From JACZWL01 sp046756445 (GTDB lineage: Bacteria; Pseudomonadota; Gammaproteobacteria; Steroidobacterales; Woeseiaceae): a DNA stretch of 13,718 nt. Position 1 is the first letter of the stretch, and each line of letters opens with the position of its first letter. The notes beneath the pieces were generated by a model, which made no database searches, was not told the DNA's origin, and saw only the letters and a program-made list of their open reading frames with translations. Of this stretch, positions 1 to 6,759 are shown in pieces. Made by a program: the position numbers and the translations under genes. Location: contig JBHHWI010000082.1 in the NCBI GenBank assembly GCA_046756445.1, positions 1-13,718 on the forward strand, read 5' to 3'.

Positions 1-104
1 CTCTTCCTTCGAGCCATAGCCCGCTATGGCTCTCAGTCCAGAGCGGCGTCAGCCGTAACGATCTCTCGCCCACAAGCCCGGACTCTCGTGCAATTTTCAG
101 GCTA
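1..104. repeat. End of a repeated MITE-like element (copy 1, continues off the left edge)
   Basis: This stretch matches the reverse complement of 13462-13566 along its whole length. By eye there are about 11 mismatches and one single-base gap over about 105 bp. It ends with the element tip TCTCGTGCAATTTTCAGGCTA (tip bases through position 104), the same tip seen at 13462-13483 and 13687-13706 in copy 2. It contains a near-perfect hairpin at 11-32: arms GAGCCATAGC and GCTATGGCTC around a 2-base centre. The rest of the element should lie upstream of position 1. The three outermost bases form the stop codon of the adjacent minus-strand gene. No transposase is present, so the element is probably non-autonomous; its family is not assigned. 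Confidence 0.8.
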
Positions 105-2051
105 GCCGGCTCTTTCGAGAAGATCGGTATCCGAGATGTCCGACACGCCGCGGCAGCGCGCCTTCGCCCGGTACATGGCCTGGTCGGCGGCGCGCAGCAG
201 ACCCGTTAGCGTGTTGGCGTGCTCCGGATACAAGGCCAGCCCGATACTTGCCGCGCAGTAGAGCGAATCGGGGCCGACGATGTACGGCTCTTCCAGGCGC
301 TTGGCCAGCCTGACCGCCAGCTTTTCGGCGACTTTCGGCTTGACGTCCGGAACCAGTGCAACGAACTCGTCGCCACCGGGACGCCCGATGATGTCATGCG
401 ACCGGAGGCTGGTTCGCAGGCGCCTCGCCGCAATCGTGAGCAGATGGTCGCCGACTTCATGGCCACACCTGTCGTTGATCTGCTTGAATTCGTTCAGGTC
501 GATGAACAACAGCGCGCCGGTGGCATTGTCGTCGCTCTCGGACAGCCTCTTCGCCGCGTCCCGTTCGAATCCGCGCCGGTTCAACACGCCGGTCAGCGGA
601 TCCGACCAGGCGATGGATTCCATCTGTATCTCCTTGGCCTTGCGATCCGTGATATTGACAAAGGTCACGGCGACGTCGTCGCCCACGGGCTCGCCGATGA
701 TGCGCAGCCACTTCTGTGTCGAATCCGCGCTGACCCGGGCTTCCGTGTCCATTACGTCGCCGCTTACCGCGGCTTCCACGAATTGCTCGACCAGATCATC
801 GGCGTCGTTTCTGTCCATTCCGCTGGAAGCGAGTCGCATCAATCCGCTGGCCGTCAGATCGACGATTTCCTGCGGATCCTTATTCAGGTACCGGCCGGCA
901 GCCGCGTTCGCGAAAATACATCGCAGGGACTTGCCGTCATGCCCGGTGACCCAGCGCATCCGGATGATGCCGTTGACCGAATGATCGACCAGCGTGCGCA
1001 ACAGCTTCTCGCTGCTGCGAACTTCCTTTTGCGCTTTTTCGACATCGCTGACGTCCCGAAACATGAGGACGCGCCCGCTTCTAACGGCCGCCTTGCGGGC
1101 CGATATGGGCGAAACCTGCAGGTGCAGAAATCGGCCCGTGTTGGTCAGCATTTTCTGCGGCTTGCCGGTATCCAGGGCTTCATGAATCTCCGGGATCTCC
1201 TCTCCGAACACGGCATCGAGCGATTCGCGCAATGCGTCGGTTTCCGAGACGTTGAGCATCAGCTCGGCGCCGTGGTTCAGGCCGATGATTCGCTCCTTGT
1301 CGTCGACCACCACGACCGGGTCCTGCATGTTCTGATAGACCGTTTCGTAAGCCAGCGGCGCGAATTCGATGATCTGTTCGCCGATCACCAGCCAGGCATA
1401 GATCGGAAGCAGGGCCGCGAAAACCATCGGCAGCGTCGAAATCGTGTTGGGCCCGATGCCGAAGTCATAGGCGGCCACGGCAAGGAGCGGCGCAACGGCG
1501 GAACCGGCCAGCAGGAACAGTCCCCGCCGGTGCGCCGGCGCAACGGCGGTGCTGTGCGTGACCAGCGTCAGGATGCTGGATCCGACGACGGCGTAGCCGT
1601 AAGGTGCATGCAGGAATACAAACCATGGCCCCCACCTTACGGGCCGGGTCAGAAACTCTCCGGCCGCGTCCCTGGCGGGCAGATACCACATGAACTCGTG
1701 TATGTAGTTGGTCGCCGCAACCAGAATGGACATGACCGGCACAATCAGGAGCGCCGCGGTGGCGCTTTTCGAGGTTTCGTAACCCGTGTATTCGCGAAAG
1801 CAGAGCAGCAAGGTGACGGGCACCAGAGACGTGCCGACGAAATGCCCCATCCGCCCGACAGAGAAGACGATATAGGACGTGGCCATCAATTCGACGGCAC
1901 CACCCAGAACCCAGGCGCCGATGGCAATGAATGTAATGCCGACCGGCTTGCTGCCGACTTCGCGCTTGCCGCCGATGAGCCGCACGCCCAGCAGCACGTA
2001 ACAGACGGCGCTGAAACAAAGCAGGACGGACAAGGCGATTTCCAGGTTCAT
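102..2051 (-). CDS. Membrane-anchored PAS-PAS-GGDEF diguanylate cyclase
   Basis: Predicted to make cyclic di-GMP from two GTP at the inner membrane. The first ~225 of 649 residues are a run of hydrophobic segments resembling the 7TM N-terminal sensor module of some histidine kinases and GGDEF proteins. A PAS-like domain follows at about 235-335 (YQNMQDPVVVVDDKERIIGL), then a second at about 345-480. The GGDEF domain begins near residue 490 with DPLTGVLNRRGF and carries an intact GGDEF signature at 559-563. An RSHD tetrad at 550-553 sits five residues before it, fitting the RxxD inhibitory product-binding site. No EAL domain is present. I chose the ATG at 2051; extending to 2093 would need a TTG codon. 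No clear Shine-Dalgarno is visible. The stop TAG lies inside the repeat tip at 102-104. The ligand sensed cannot be told from sequence. It diverges from the gene at 2303. Confidence 0.93.
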   Translation of the reverse strand: MNLEIALSVLLCFSAVCYVLLGVRLIGGKREVGSKPVGITFIAIGAWVLGGAVELMATSYIVFSVGRMGHFVGTSLVPVTLLLCFREYTGYETSKSATAALLIVPVMSILVAATNYIHEFMWYLPARDAAGEFLTRPVRWGPWFVFLHAPYGYAVVGSSILTLVTHSTAVAPAHRRGLFLLAGSAVAPLLAVAAYDFGIGPNTISTLPMVFAALLPIYAWLVIGEQIIEFAPLAYETVYQNMQDPVVVVDDKERIIGLNHGAELMLNVSETDALRESLDAVFGEEIPEIHEALDTGKPQKMLTNTGRFLHLQVSPISARKAAVRSGRVLMFRDVSDVEKAQKEVRSSEKLLRTLVDHSVNGIIRMRWVTGHDGKSLRCIFANAAAGRYLNKDPQEIVDLTASGLMRLASSGMDRNDADDLVEQFVEAAVSGDVMDTEARVSADSTQKWLRIIGEPVGDDVAVTFVNITDRKAKEIQMESIAWSDPLTGVLNRRGFERDAAKRLSESDDNATGALLFIDLNEFKQINDRCGHEVGDHLLTIAARRLRTSLRSHDIIGRPGGDEFVALVPDVKPKVAEKLAVRLAKRLEEPYIVGPDSLYCAASIGLALYPEHANTLTGLLRAADQAMYRAKARCRGVSDISDTDLLERAG

Positions 2052-2302
2052 CGTAAGCTTAAGCGTGTGGCCCAAACACAGGAATATGTGCAATGGTAAC
2101 GAGCACCTGCCCGCGATTCCGGGAACTGTTCCACAGCTTTTCGGCAGTCCGCCAACTTTTTATGGTCTGTTTGTCCTATATATTAATGGACACGCTCCCC
2201 CTGCATGCTGCGCCGGGCCGGGCCGGAGAAACCGGGCCGCAGTGTGACCCGCACACTGGCCGCGCCCCGGCCGTTGCCGCACAATGCTCGCCAGGCGACG
2301 CC
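2052..2302. other. Divergent intergenic region
   Basis: This 251-bp spacer separates the minus-strand cyclase start from the plus-strand small protein. It is more AT-rich around 2155-2190 (a TTTTTATGG stretch, then CCTATATATTAATGG), the most likely promoter zone. TATATT at 2179-2184 resembles a -10 box on the plus strand, but no convincing -35 box sits at the right distance. The region is open in the plus frame from an ATG at 2093; I judge that to be chance extension of the downstream gene. Confidence 0.4.
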
Positions 2303-2779
2303 ATGTCCGACAAACGTGACACAACCGTCAGAATCCAGCGCCCGGCCAGGATCCGGATGGACGGCAGGGGCAGGACTGTCTGGGCGGAGCCGGTCGAGAC
2401 GGCCGAACTCGAGCTGATGTCGACCCAGGCGCTGAAGAAGATACTTGCGTCGAAAGACGAAAAAGCCAGGAAATCGATCGAGGCTGCCACCGCGAGCGGC
2501 GGCGAAGGGGTTCTCGCGAGAGACCCGGCAACGGGCCGCTTCGAGATCGTCGACGACGCGGACTTGCAGAAGGTCCTCGACAACGACCCCGGCCTGCCCG
2601 GGCAGGACAAAGGCGCCGAGGTCACCTACGCGCCGGCATACACCGGCGACCGGTCGGCCGGAGATCTGAGCCTGGTCAGCACTCAGGCGCTCAGAAGGAT
2701 TCTCGGAAAAGAAGAAGTGCCGGAACCCGCCGACGCCGATATCGAGGAATCCGGTTTCGATCCCTACAACAGCTGCTAG
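2303..2779 (+). CDS. Unassigned 158-residue acidic protein with a duplicated STQAL motif
   Basis: I do not recognise a named family. The protein is soluble, with no signal peptide or membrane segment, basic at the N-terminus and acidic afterwards. Its main feature is an internal repeat: LMSTQALKKIL at residues 38-48 and LVSTQALRRIL at 124-134. Between them is VLARDPATGRFEIVDDADLQKVL (in two parts, about residues 72-94). It ends in FDPYNSC with a C-terminal cysteine. The duplicated short helix-like motif could be a binding element for a partner, but that is inference. I chose the ATG at 2303, preceded by a weak CAGGCG ribosome-site-like stretch. The upstream ATG at 2093 would add about 70 residues of low-complexity Pro/Ala/Arg-rich sequence unlike a real N-terminus. 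The stop TAG overlaps the stop of the convergent threonine synthase in the palindrome CTAG. Confidence 0.75.
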   Translation: MSDKRDTTVRIQRPARIRMDGRGRTVWAEPVETAELELMSTQALKKILASKDEKARKSIEAATASGGEGVLARDPATGRFEIVDDADLQKVLDNDPGLPGQDKGAEVTYAPAYTGDRSAGDLSLVSTQALRRILGKEEVPEPADADIEESGFDPYNSC

Positions 2780-3993
2780 AACGCGGCCCAGTCCGGAACA
2801 TCGTCCTTATCGATTCTGGGCAGGTCGGCCCGAATCAGGTTCGGATATTTTTTCGCGCCGCCGCAACTGAATATCACGACGCGTTCGTGGGGTGTCAGCC
2901 ATCCGGAGCTCAGCAGACTCTCCACAGCGCCGATACAAGCCGCCGACTCCGGTCCTATGGATATTCCCTCGGCCTCGGTCCCGAGCCGCATCCATTCAGG
3001 AATCCGCTTTTCGGATACCGCGACGCCGCAGCCGTCACTTTCCCGGAGAACATCGAGCATCATGAAGTCGCCCACGGCCGCCGGCACACGCAGCCCGGCG
3101 GCCATCGTGGCGGCGCCTTCGAACGGTTCTGCGAACCTTTCGTTGTTGTCGAATGCCTTGACGATCGGGCAGCAACCATCGGATTGAACCGCAACCATCC
3201 GTGGCAGGCGCTCGCCCTCGAGCCAACCGAGATCACGCAATTCCATGAACGCCTTCCACATGCCGATTAGCCCGGTGCCACCACCGGTCGGGTAAAGAAT
3301 GACGTCGGGCAGCGTCCAATCGAGCTGTTCGGCCAGTTCGAGGCCCATTGTTTTCTTGCCTTCGATGCGATACGGCTCTTTCAGCGTTGACAGGTCGAAC
3401 CAGCCCATCGCCTGTTTGCCGTCGAGCACTATCTTTGCGCAATCATTGATCAGGCCATTGACCAGATAGGTGCGTGCGCCCGCCTGCACGGCCTCGTACT
3501 GGTTGATCTCCGGCGAGTCCTCGGGCATGAACACGAAAGCCTCCATACCCGCCCTTGCAGCGTACGCGGCCATGGATCCGCCGGCGTTGCCTGCCGTCGG
3601 AATCGCCACTCTTGTTACGCCGAACCACTTCGCCATCGTGATCGCGACGGACTGGCCGCGGTCCTTGAATGAACCGGTGGGCATCCGGGATTCGTCCTTG
3701 ATGAACAGGTTGCTCAGGCCCAGCGACGCTCCCAGCCTGTCGCAGCGAAGCAGGGGCGACATGCTCTCGCCGAGCGACACGATGCCCCGATCGTCCTCGA
3801 CCGGCAGGAGCTCGCGATAGCGCCATAGCGTCGGCGGTCGCCTCTGCAGCATTTTTTTTTGCAGCGCACCGGATACGGCATCGAGGTCGTACCGAACCCA
3901 GATCGGTCTGCCCTCGTGCAGCGTATGCTGCTCACGGGCGTTCAACTCCGTGCCGTCTATTGCGGCTTCCAGGTGACTTACGAATGACGGCAT
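2776..3993 (-). CDS. thrC: Threonine synthase-type PLP enzyme
   Basis: Predicted to convert O-phospho-L-homoserine to L-threonine, the last step of threonine synthesis, in the cytosol with pyridoxal phosphate. The 405-residue length suits the COG0498 group. TGSFKDRG near residue 107 carries the Schiff-base lysine. TAGNAGGSMAAYAARAG forms the substrate/PLP loop, WFDLSTLKEPYRIEGKKTMG is a signature stretch of this group, and GGGTGLIGMWKAF matches the glycine-rich phosphate-binding loop. The N-terminal ~40 residues line up with the usual zinc-ribbon leader (ending WVRYDL) but have no cysteine pairs. The ATG at 3993 has GAGAA six bases upstream. A run of nine adenines on the coding strand (3852-3860) lies early in the gene. 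The neighbours give no threonine-pathway context (no hom or thrB), so a related PLP lyase cannot be fully excluded. Confidence 0.88.
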   Translation of the reverse strand: MPSFVSHLEAAIDGTELNAREQHTLHEGRPIWVRYDLDAVSGALQKKMLQRRPPTLWRYRELLPVEDDRGIVSLGESMSPLLRCDRLGASLGLSNLFIKDESRMPTGSFKDRGQSVAITMAKWFGVTRVAIPTAGNAGGSMAAYAARAGMEAFVFMPEDSPEINQYEAVQAGARTYLVNGLINDCAKIVLDGKQAMGWFDLSTLKEPYRIEGKKTMGLELAEQLDWTLPDVILYPTGGGTGLIGMWKAFMELRDLGWLEGERLPRMVAVQSDGCCPIVKAFDNNERFAEPFEGAATMAAGLRVPAAVGDFMMLDVLRESDGCGVAVSEKRIPEWMRLGTEAEGISIGPESAACIGAVESLLSSGWLTPHERVVIFSCGGAKKYPNLIRADLPRIDKDDVPDWAAF

Positions 3994-4170
3994 AAATTGT
4001 TCTCGCTGATGTACTGCCGGGCCCGGCGTTCAGACGAGATAATAATGCATAGGCGGGAGTTCCTGCCGGCGGCGGGGCATTGCTGCTCCGGCTCGCCTGT
4101 GAATTGGAGGAGGCCGGGCCCTGGGCCGGCGATTTGCCGCCCGTACATGCCTGATTTCAGTGGATTATGC

Positions 4171-4200
4171 GTGACCGGGCGAAGCGGTTCCGGTTACAAT
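4171..4200 (+). promoter_or_regulatory. Candidate sigma70-type promoter for the DUF1232 gene
   Basis: GTGACC at 4171-4176 matches 4 of 6 bases of the -35 consensus. TACAAT at 4195-4200 matches 5 of 6 of the -10 consensus. The spacer is 18 bp. It lies about 100 bp upstream of the start codon at 4300, leaving a leader of roughly 90 nt. Assigned by pattern only. Confidence 0.35.
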
Positions 4201-4285
4201 CCGGACTGCTCGACCGCCCTGATCCGATGAACAAACAAGAACCGAGGTCAGGACTCGGGTCATGCCCAGACGACCAAAACGAATG

Positions 4286-4290
4286 AAGGA
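4286..4290 (+). promoter_or_regulatory. Ribosome binding site fixing the DUF1232 protein start
   Basis: AAGGA lies nine bases before the ATG at 4300, a good Shine-Dalgarno match. It is one of the clearest in the window and supports this start. Confidence 0.7.
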
Positions 4291-4299
4291 CGGTTAGAC

Positions 4300-4866
4300 A
4301 TGCCTCTCGACATCACATTTACGCTCAGCGATTCCGATCTCGACCACTTCCAATCCATTGTCGATCGGGCGAAATCGGCAATCGAAAGCGAGGACAACGT
4401 TGCCAATATCGAGGCTGCTGCGCGCCAGTTGATCACAGACGCCAAATCGAGTGATCTGCCGGGATTCATCGCTGACCGTCTGTCGAAGCTCGAGGTCATT
4501 ATCGACATGGTCAACGACCAGGAATGGCAGTTGAGCGACGATGAGCGTCGCCGGGTCCTCGGGGCGCTGGTGTATTTCTGCGATCCCGAAGACCTTATCC
4601 CGGATCATATCCCGGGTCTCGGCTTCCTTGACGACGCAATTTACGTCGAACTCATCATCCGCGAACTCAGGGCGGAGATCGAATCTTACGAAGAGTTCGT
4701 CGAATTCCGCGCCGCCGAGGAGAAGCGGCGCGCCGATCAGGGCCTCGACACCAAAGTCGGCCGCGAAGAATGGCTGGCTGACAAGCGCGCAGCCCTGCAT
4801 TCGAGGATGCGCAAGAGACGCAGGTCCCGCGTGGACGGCGGCGGCGGCTGGCGCCTGACCTGGTAA
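4300..4866 (+). CDS. DUF1232 (YkvA-like) protein
   Basis: This 188-residue protein carries a DUF1232/YkvA-type segment at about residues 82-118. Its hallmark DPEDLIPDHIPGLGFLDD resembles the family pattern DLIPDxIPxxGxxDD. Many family members have a short hydrophobic hairpin here; this one is only mildly hydrophobic. The N-terminal 80 residues are predicted mostly helical and acidic. The C-terminus ends with a strongly basic cluster (RMRKRRRSR, about 169-177) followed by a glycine run and WRLTW, which could contact nucleic acid or membrane phospholipid. Family function is unknown. A good ribosome site and candidate promoter precede it. The next gene on the same strand begins 152 bp downstream, so co-transcription is possible but not shown. 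Confidence 0.85.
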   Translation: MPLDITFTLSDSDLDHFQSIVDRAKSAIESEDNVANIEAAARQLITDAKSSDLPGFIADRLSKLEVIIDMVNDQEWQLSDDERRRVLGALVYFCDPEDLIPDHIPGLGFLDDAIYVELIIRELRAEIESYEEFVEFRAAEEKRRADQGLDTKVGREEWLADKRAALHSRMRKRRRSRVDGGGGWRLTW

Positions 4867-4899
4867 TAACGCTCCGCGGCCCGGGAAAACAAGCGGATT

Positions 4900-4916
4900 G
4901 GCCGTCGATGACGGCC
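4900..4916 (+). terminator. Hairpin downstream of the DUF1232 gene, possible weak terminator
   Basis: GGCCGTC-GAT-GACGGCC forms a perfect 7-bp stem with a 3-base loop, 34 nt after the DUF1232 stop codon. No T-tract follows, so a classical intrinsic terminator is not supported. It may act as a transcript-stabilising hairpin or attenuator before the AlbA_2 gene. Confidence 0.3.
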
Positions 4917-5018
4917 GCGCGACGCTGTCACGCCCACCTCCGGGGCGACCGGGAAACTCTCAGAAATGTAGATTGGTTCCGATCTTGTTGGACATAATCG
5001 TTCAGAATTTGGGGTCAA

Positions 5019-6182
5019 ATGGGCGATTTTGCAAAACTCGTTCGCGCTGCGGCCCCCGCAACCGGGATTCAGTTTCGCGCAAAACCGTACGGAAACGACG
5101 ATGTGCGTCGTTTTCTGCGTGACGTCATCGCGATGGCGAACGCGGACGTCGAGGGGCCGCGCTATATCGTCATCGGCGTTGCCTTCGACCGCAAGGGCGG
5201 CAGGCGGCTGAAGGCCGTAACAAGGGACGACTTCTCCGGTAAGCCTTCCTATCAGGGTCTGGTAGCCGACTTCGTGGAGCCTCCGATAAGACTGAAGTAC
5301 AAGCCTGTAGAGGTGGACGGAAAGAGGCTCGGTGTCTTCAAAATCGGCGATTGCCAGGACAGGCCGTACATGATGCGCGTCGATCACTCCGAGAAGCTGC
5401 GCCGTGGCGATGCCTACATCCGCGTCGATAACACACCGATCAAAATGGGCCGCCGGCAGTTACTGGAGATGTTCGGAAAGAAATTCCGCGACGCGGTATC
5501 CGCCGATCGGGTCGAGATCGGCTTCGCCGGAGAGATCATCCACAAGGACAAGAAGATTCAGACCATCGATCTCGGCCTGATGCCATCCGCGATTGCCAGC
5601 AAGAAGCTCGAGCAGCTGCTCGACTTTCAGAGCACGACCAGGGACAGCGGATCCACTGCAGTCATGGCCCGGCTGACGCACGCGCGCCTGTACGGTGCCG
5701 ACAGTCCCTACGAGGACCGCAGCGTCGAGGATCTCATGGCGGAAATGGCGCAGATCAAGAAGAAACATCGGCTCGACGACGAGTATTTTCTTTTCGAGAC
5801 AAACGCCCAGGAAATCCAGCTCATTGTTTACAATCAGGGTGACGAGCCGATCCGGGATGCTTCACTCTCGATCGTTCTGCCGAATCACAACGCGTTCTAC
5901 GTCGCCAGCCGTCTGCCCAAAGTGCTGCGCAACGGCAAGTATGTTGAAAGGCCTTCCACAGAAGGAGCCGACTATCCGGCCGTCACGCTGAAGGACGATG
6001 CTATCCACGTATCAAATACGCTCGGCGAGATTCCGACTGGTGCCCCGGTCAATGCTTTCGAGACACCGCTGCGTATCTGCGTCGGATCGGACCTCAAGGG
6101 CCGCAAACTGGGAATACGGTATTCCCTTTTCGGCGGCAACCTGCGAAAGCCCGCCAGCGGAAAGCTTCGATTGTTATTATGA
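5019..6182 (+). CDS. Schlafen AlbA_2 domain protein with C-terminal beta-rich region
   Basis: The N-terminal ~15-150 of 387 residues fit the AlbA_2 (Schlafen AlbA_2) domain. GIQFRAKPYGNDDVRRFLRD matches the opening strand and helix, and MANADVEGPRYIVIGV the central helix-strand. RRGDAYIRVDNTPIKMGRRQ matches the closing part, which in the family reads like RkGexyvRxGs.T. These domains occur in bacterial regulators and nucleic-acid-binding or nuclease-like proteins. From about residue 255 the chain (ETNAQEIQLIVYNQGDEPIRDASLSIVLP, split across two strands) looks like an immunoglobulin-like beta sandwich. No winged helix or ATPase is visible. The first ATG fits the domain edge; GGGGTCAA just before it is a weak ribosome site. 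It ends 10 bp from the convergent LOG gene. A role in stress, regulation or phage defence is conceivable but untested. Confidence 0.8.
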   Translation: MGDFAKLVRAAAPATGIQFRAKPYGNDDVRRFLRDVIAMANADVEGPRYIVIGVAFDRKGGRRLKAVTRDDFSGKPSYQGLVADFVEPPIRLKYKPVEVDGKRLGVFKIGDCQDRPYMMRVDHSEKLRRGDAYIRVDNTPIKMGRRQLLEMFGKKFRDAVSADRVEIGFAGEIIHKDKKIQTIDLGLMPSAIASKKLEQLLDFQSTTRDSGSTAVMARLTHARLYGADSPYEDRSVEDLMAEMAQIKKKHRLDDEYFLFETNAQEIQLIVYNQGDEPIRDASLSIVLPNHNAFYVASRLPKVLRNGKYVERPSTEGADYPAVTLKDDAIHVSNTLGEIPTGAPVNAFETPLRICVGSDLKGRKLGIRYSLFGGNLRKPASGKLRLLL

Positions 6183-6192
6183 CGTTTAGAAC

Positions 6193-6759
6193 CTATCTCC
6201 ATTTCACGGCCGTCGGCGGAACATAGCATTCAAACCGCCGAATCAGATCGGCCGGTCTCTTGCTGACGTGCAGCATTGCCCGATGCGCCGGTCGCAGAAA
6301 GCCTTCTGCCTCCGCGTGATCCAGAAACGACAACAAGTGGTTGAAGTAGCCGGTCACGTTGTACAGGCCGCAGGGCTTGTCATGAAATTGCAGCTGCGCC
6401 CAGGTCAGGATCTCGACGATCTCTTCGAGTGTGCCGAAGCCGCCGGGCATCGCGACAAAGCCATCCGATAATACCGCCATCAGGGATTTTCTCGCATGCA
6501 TGGAATCGACCACATGCATTTCAGTCAGACTCTCATGCGCGATTTCTTTTTCGATCAGTGACTTTGGAATTACGCCCTCGACCCTGCCTCCGCCGGCCAG
6601 TACGGCGTCCGCCAGCATTCCCATGATGCCCCTGGAAGATCCGCCATAGACGAGGCCGATGCCGGACCGAACAAGGACTTCCGCCAGGTCCCTGGCCGCA
6701 TCGGCGTAGACTTTGCTATTCCCGGCGCTGGAGCCGCAATAGACGCAGACCCTGTCCAT
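6193..6759 (-). CDS. LOG-family nucleotide 5'-monophosphate phosphoribohydrolase (TIGR00730 type)
   Basis: Family members cleave nucleoside 5'-monophosphates, or cytokinin ribotides, to free base and ribose 5-phosphate in the cytosol. The 188 residues show an opening Rossmann strand VCVYCGSS, the glycine-rich YGGSSRGIMG at 38-47, MHARK at 87-91 and the signature PGGFGTLEE at 105-113 with its catalytic glutamate. Length is normal for the family. The ATG at 6759 overlaps the stop of the upstream phosphoribosyltransferase (TGATG), so translation is probably coupled; an in-frame TTG one codon earlier is less likely. The substrate could be AMP-like, as in plant and corynebacterial LOG enzymes, or other purine or pyrimidine monophosphates as in PpnN. 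The neighbouring purine genes favour a purine, by inference. Confidence 0.92.
   Translation of the reverse strand: MDRVCVYCGSSAGNSKVYADAARDLAEVLVRSGIGLVYGGSSRGIMGMLADAVLAGGGRVEGVIPKSLIEKEIAHESLTEMHVVDSMHARKSLMAVLSDGFVAMPGGFGTLEEIVEILTWAQLQFHDKPCGLYNVTGYFNHLLSFLDHAEAEGFLRPAHRAMLHVSKRPADLIRRFECYVPPTAVKWR

Larger units (their letters stand above)
3994..4299. other. Intergenic region with GC-rich palindromes and a likely promoter
   Basis: This 306-bp gap lies between the divergent threonine synthase and DUF1232 genes. It contains a perfect 12-base palindrome GCCGGGCCCGGC at 4016-4027 and an imperfect GC-rich hairpin around 4113-4130 (GCCGGGCCC-T-GGGCCGGC). A plus-strand promoter candidate lies at 4171-4200. 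A plus-strand open frame at 3997-4230 has no recognisable protein features and I do not call it a gene. Confidence 0.5.

Noticed and set aside
219..2099. Long plus-strand open frame opposite the diguanylate cyclase
   Set aside because: The translation is Arg/Gln/Gly-rich with no domain sense. It mirrors the high-GC codon pattern of the real minus-strand gene, which has clear GGDEF motifs.
2093..2302. N-terminal extension of the small repeat protein from an ATG at 2093
   Set aside because: The extension crosses the divergent promoter zone and is compositionally unlike the rest. The ATG at 2303 gives a typical MSDKRD start.
3997..4230. 77-residue plus-strand open frame between threonine synthase and DUF1232 genes
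   Set aside because: It covers palindromes and a candidate promoter, has a Cys/Arg/Pro-rich translation and no recognisable motif.
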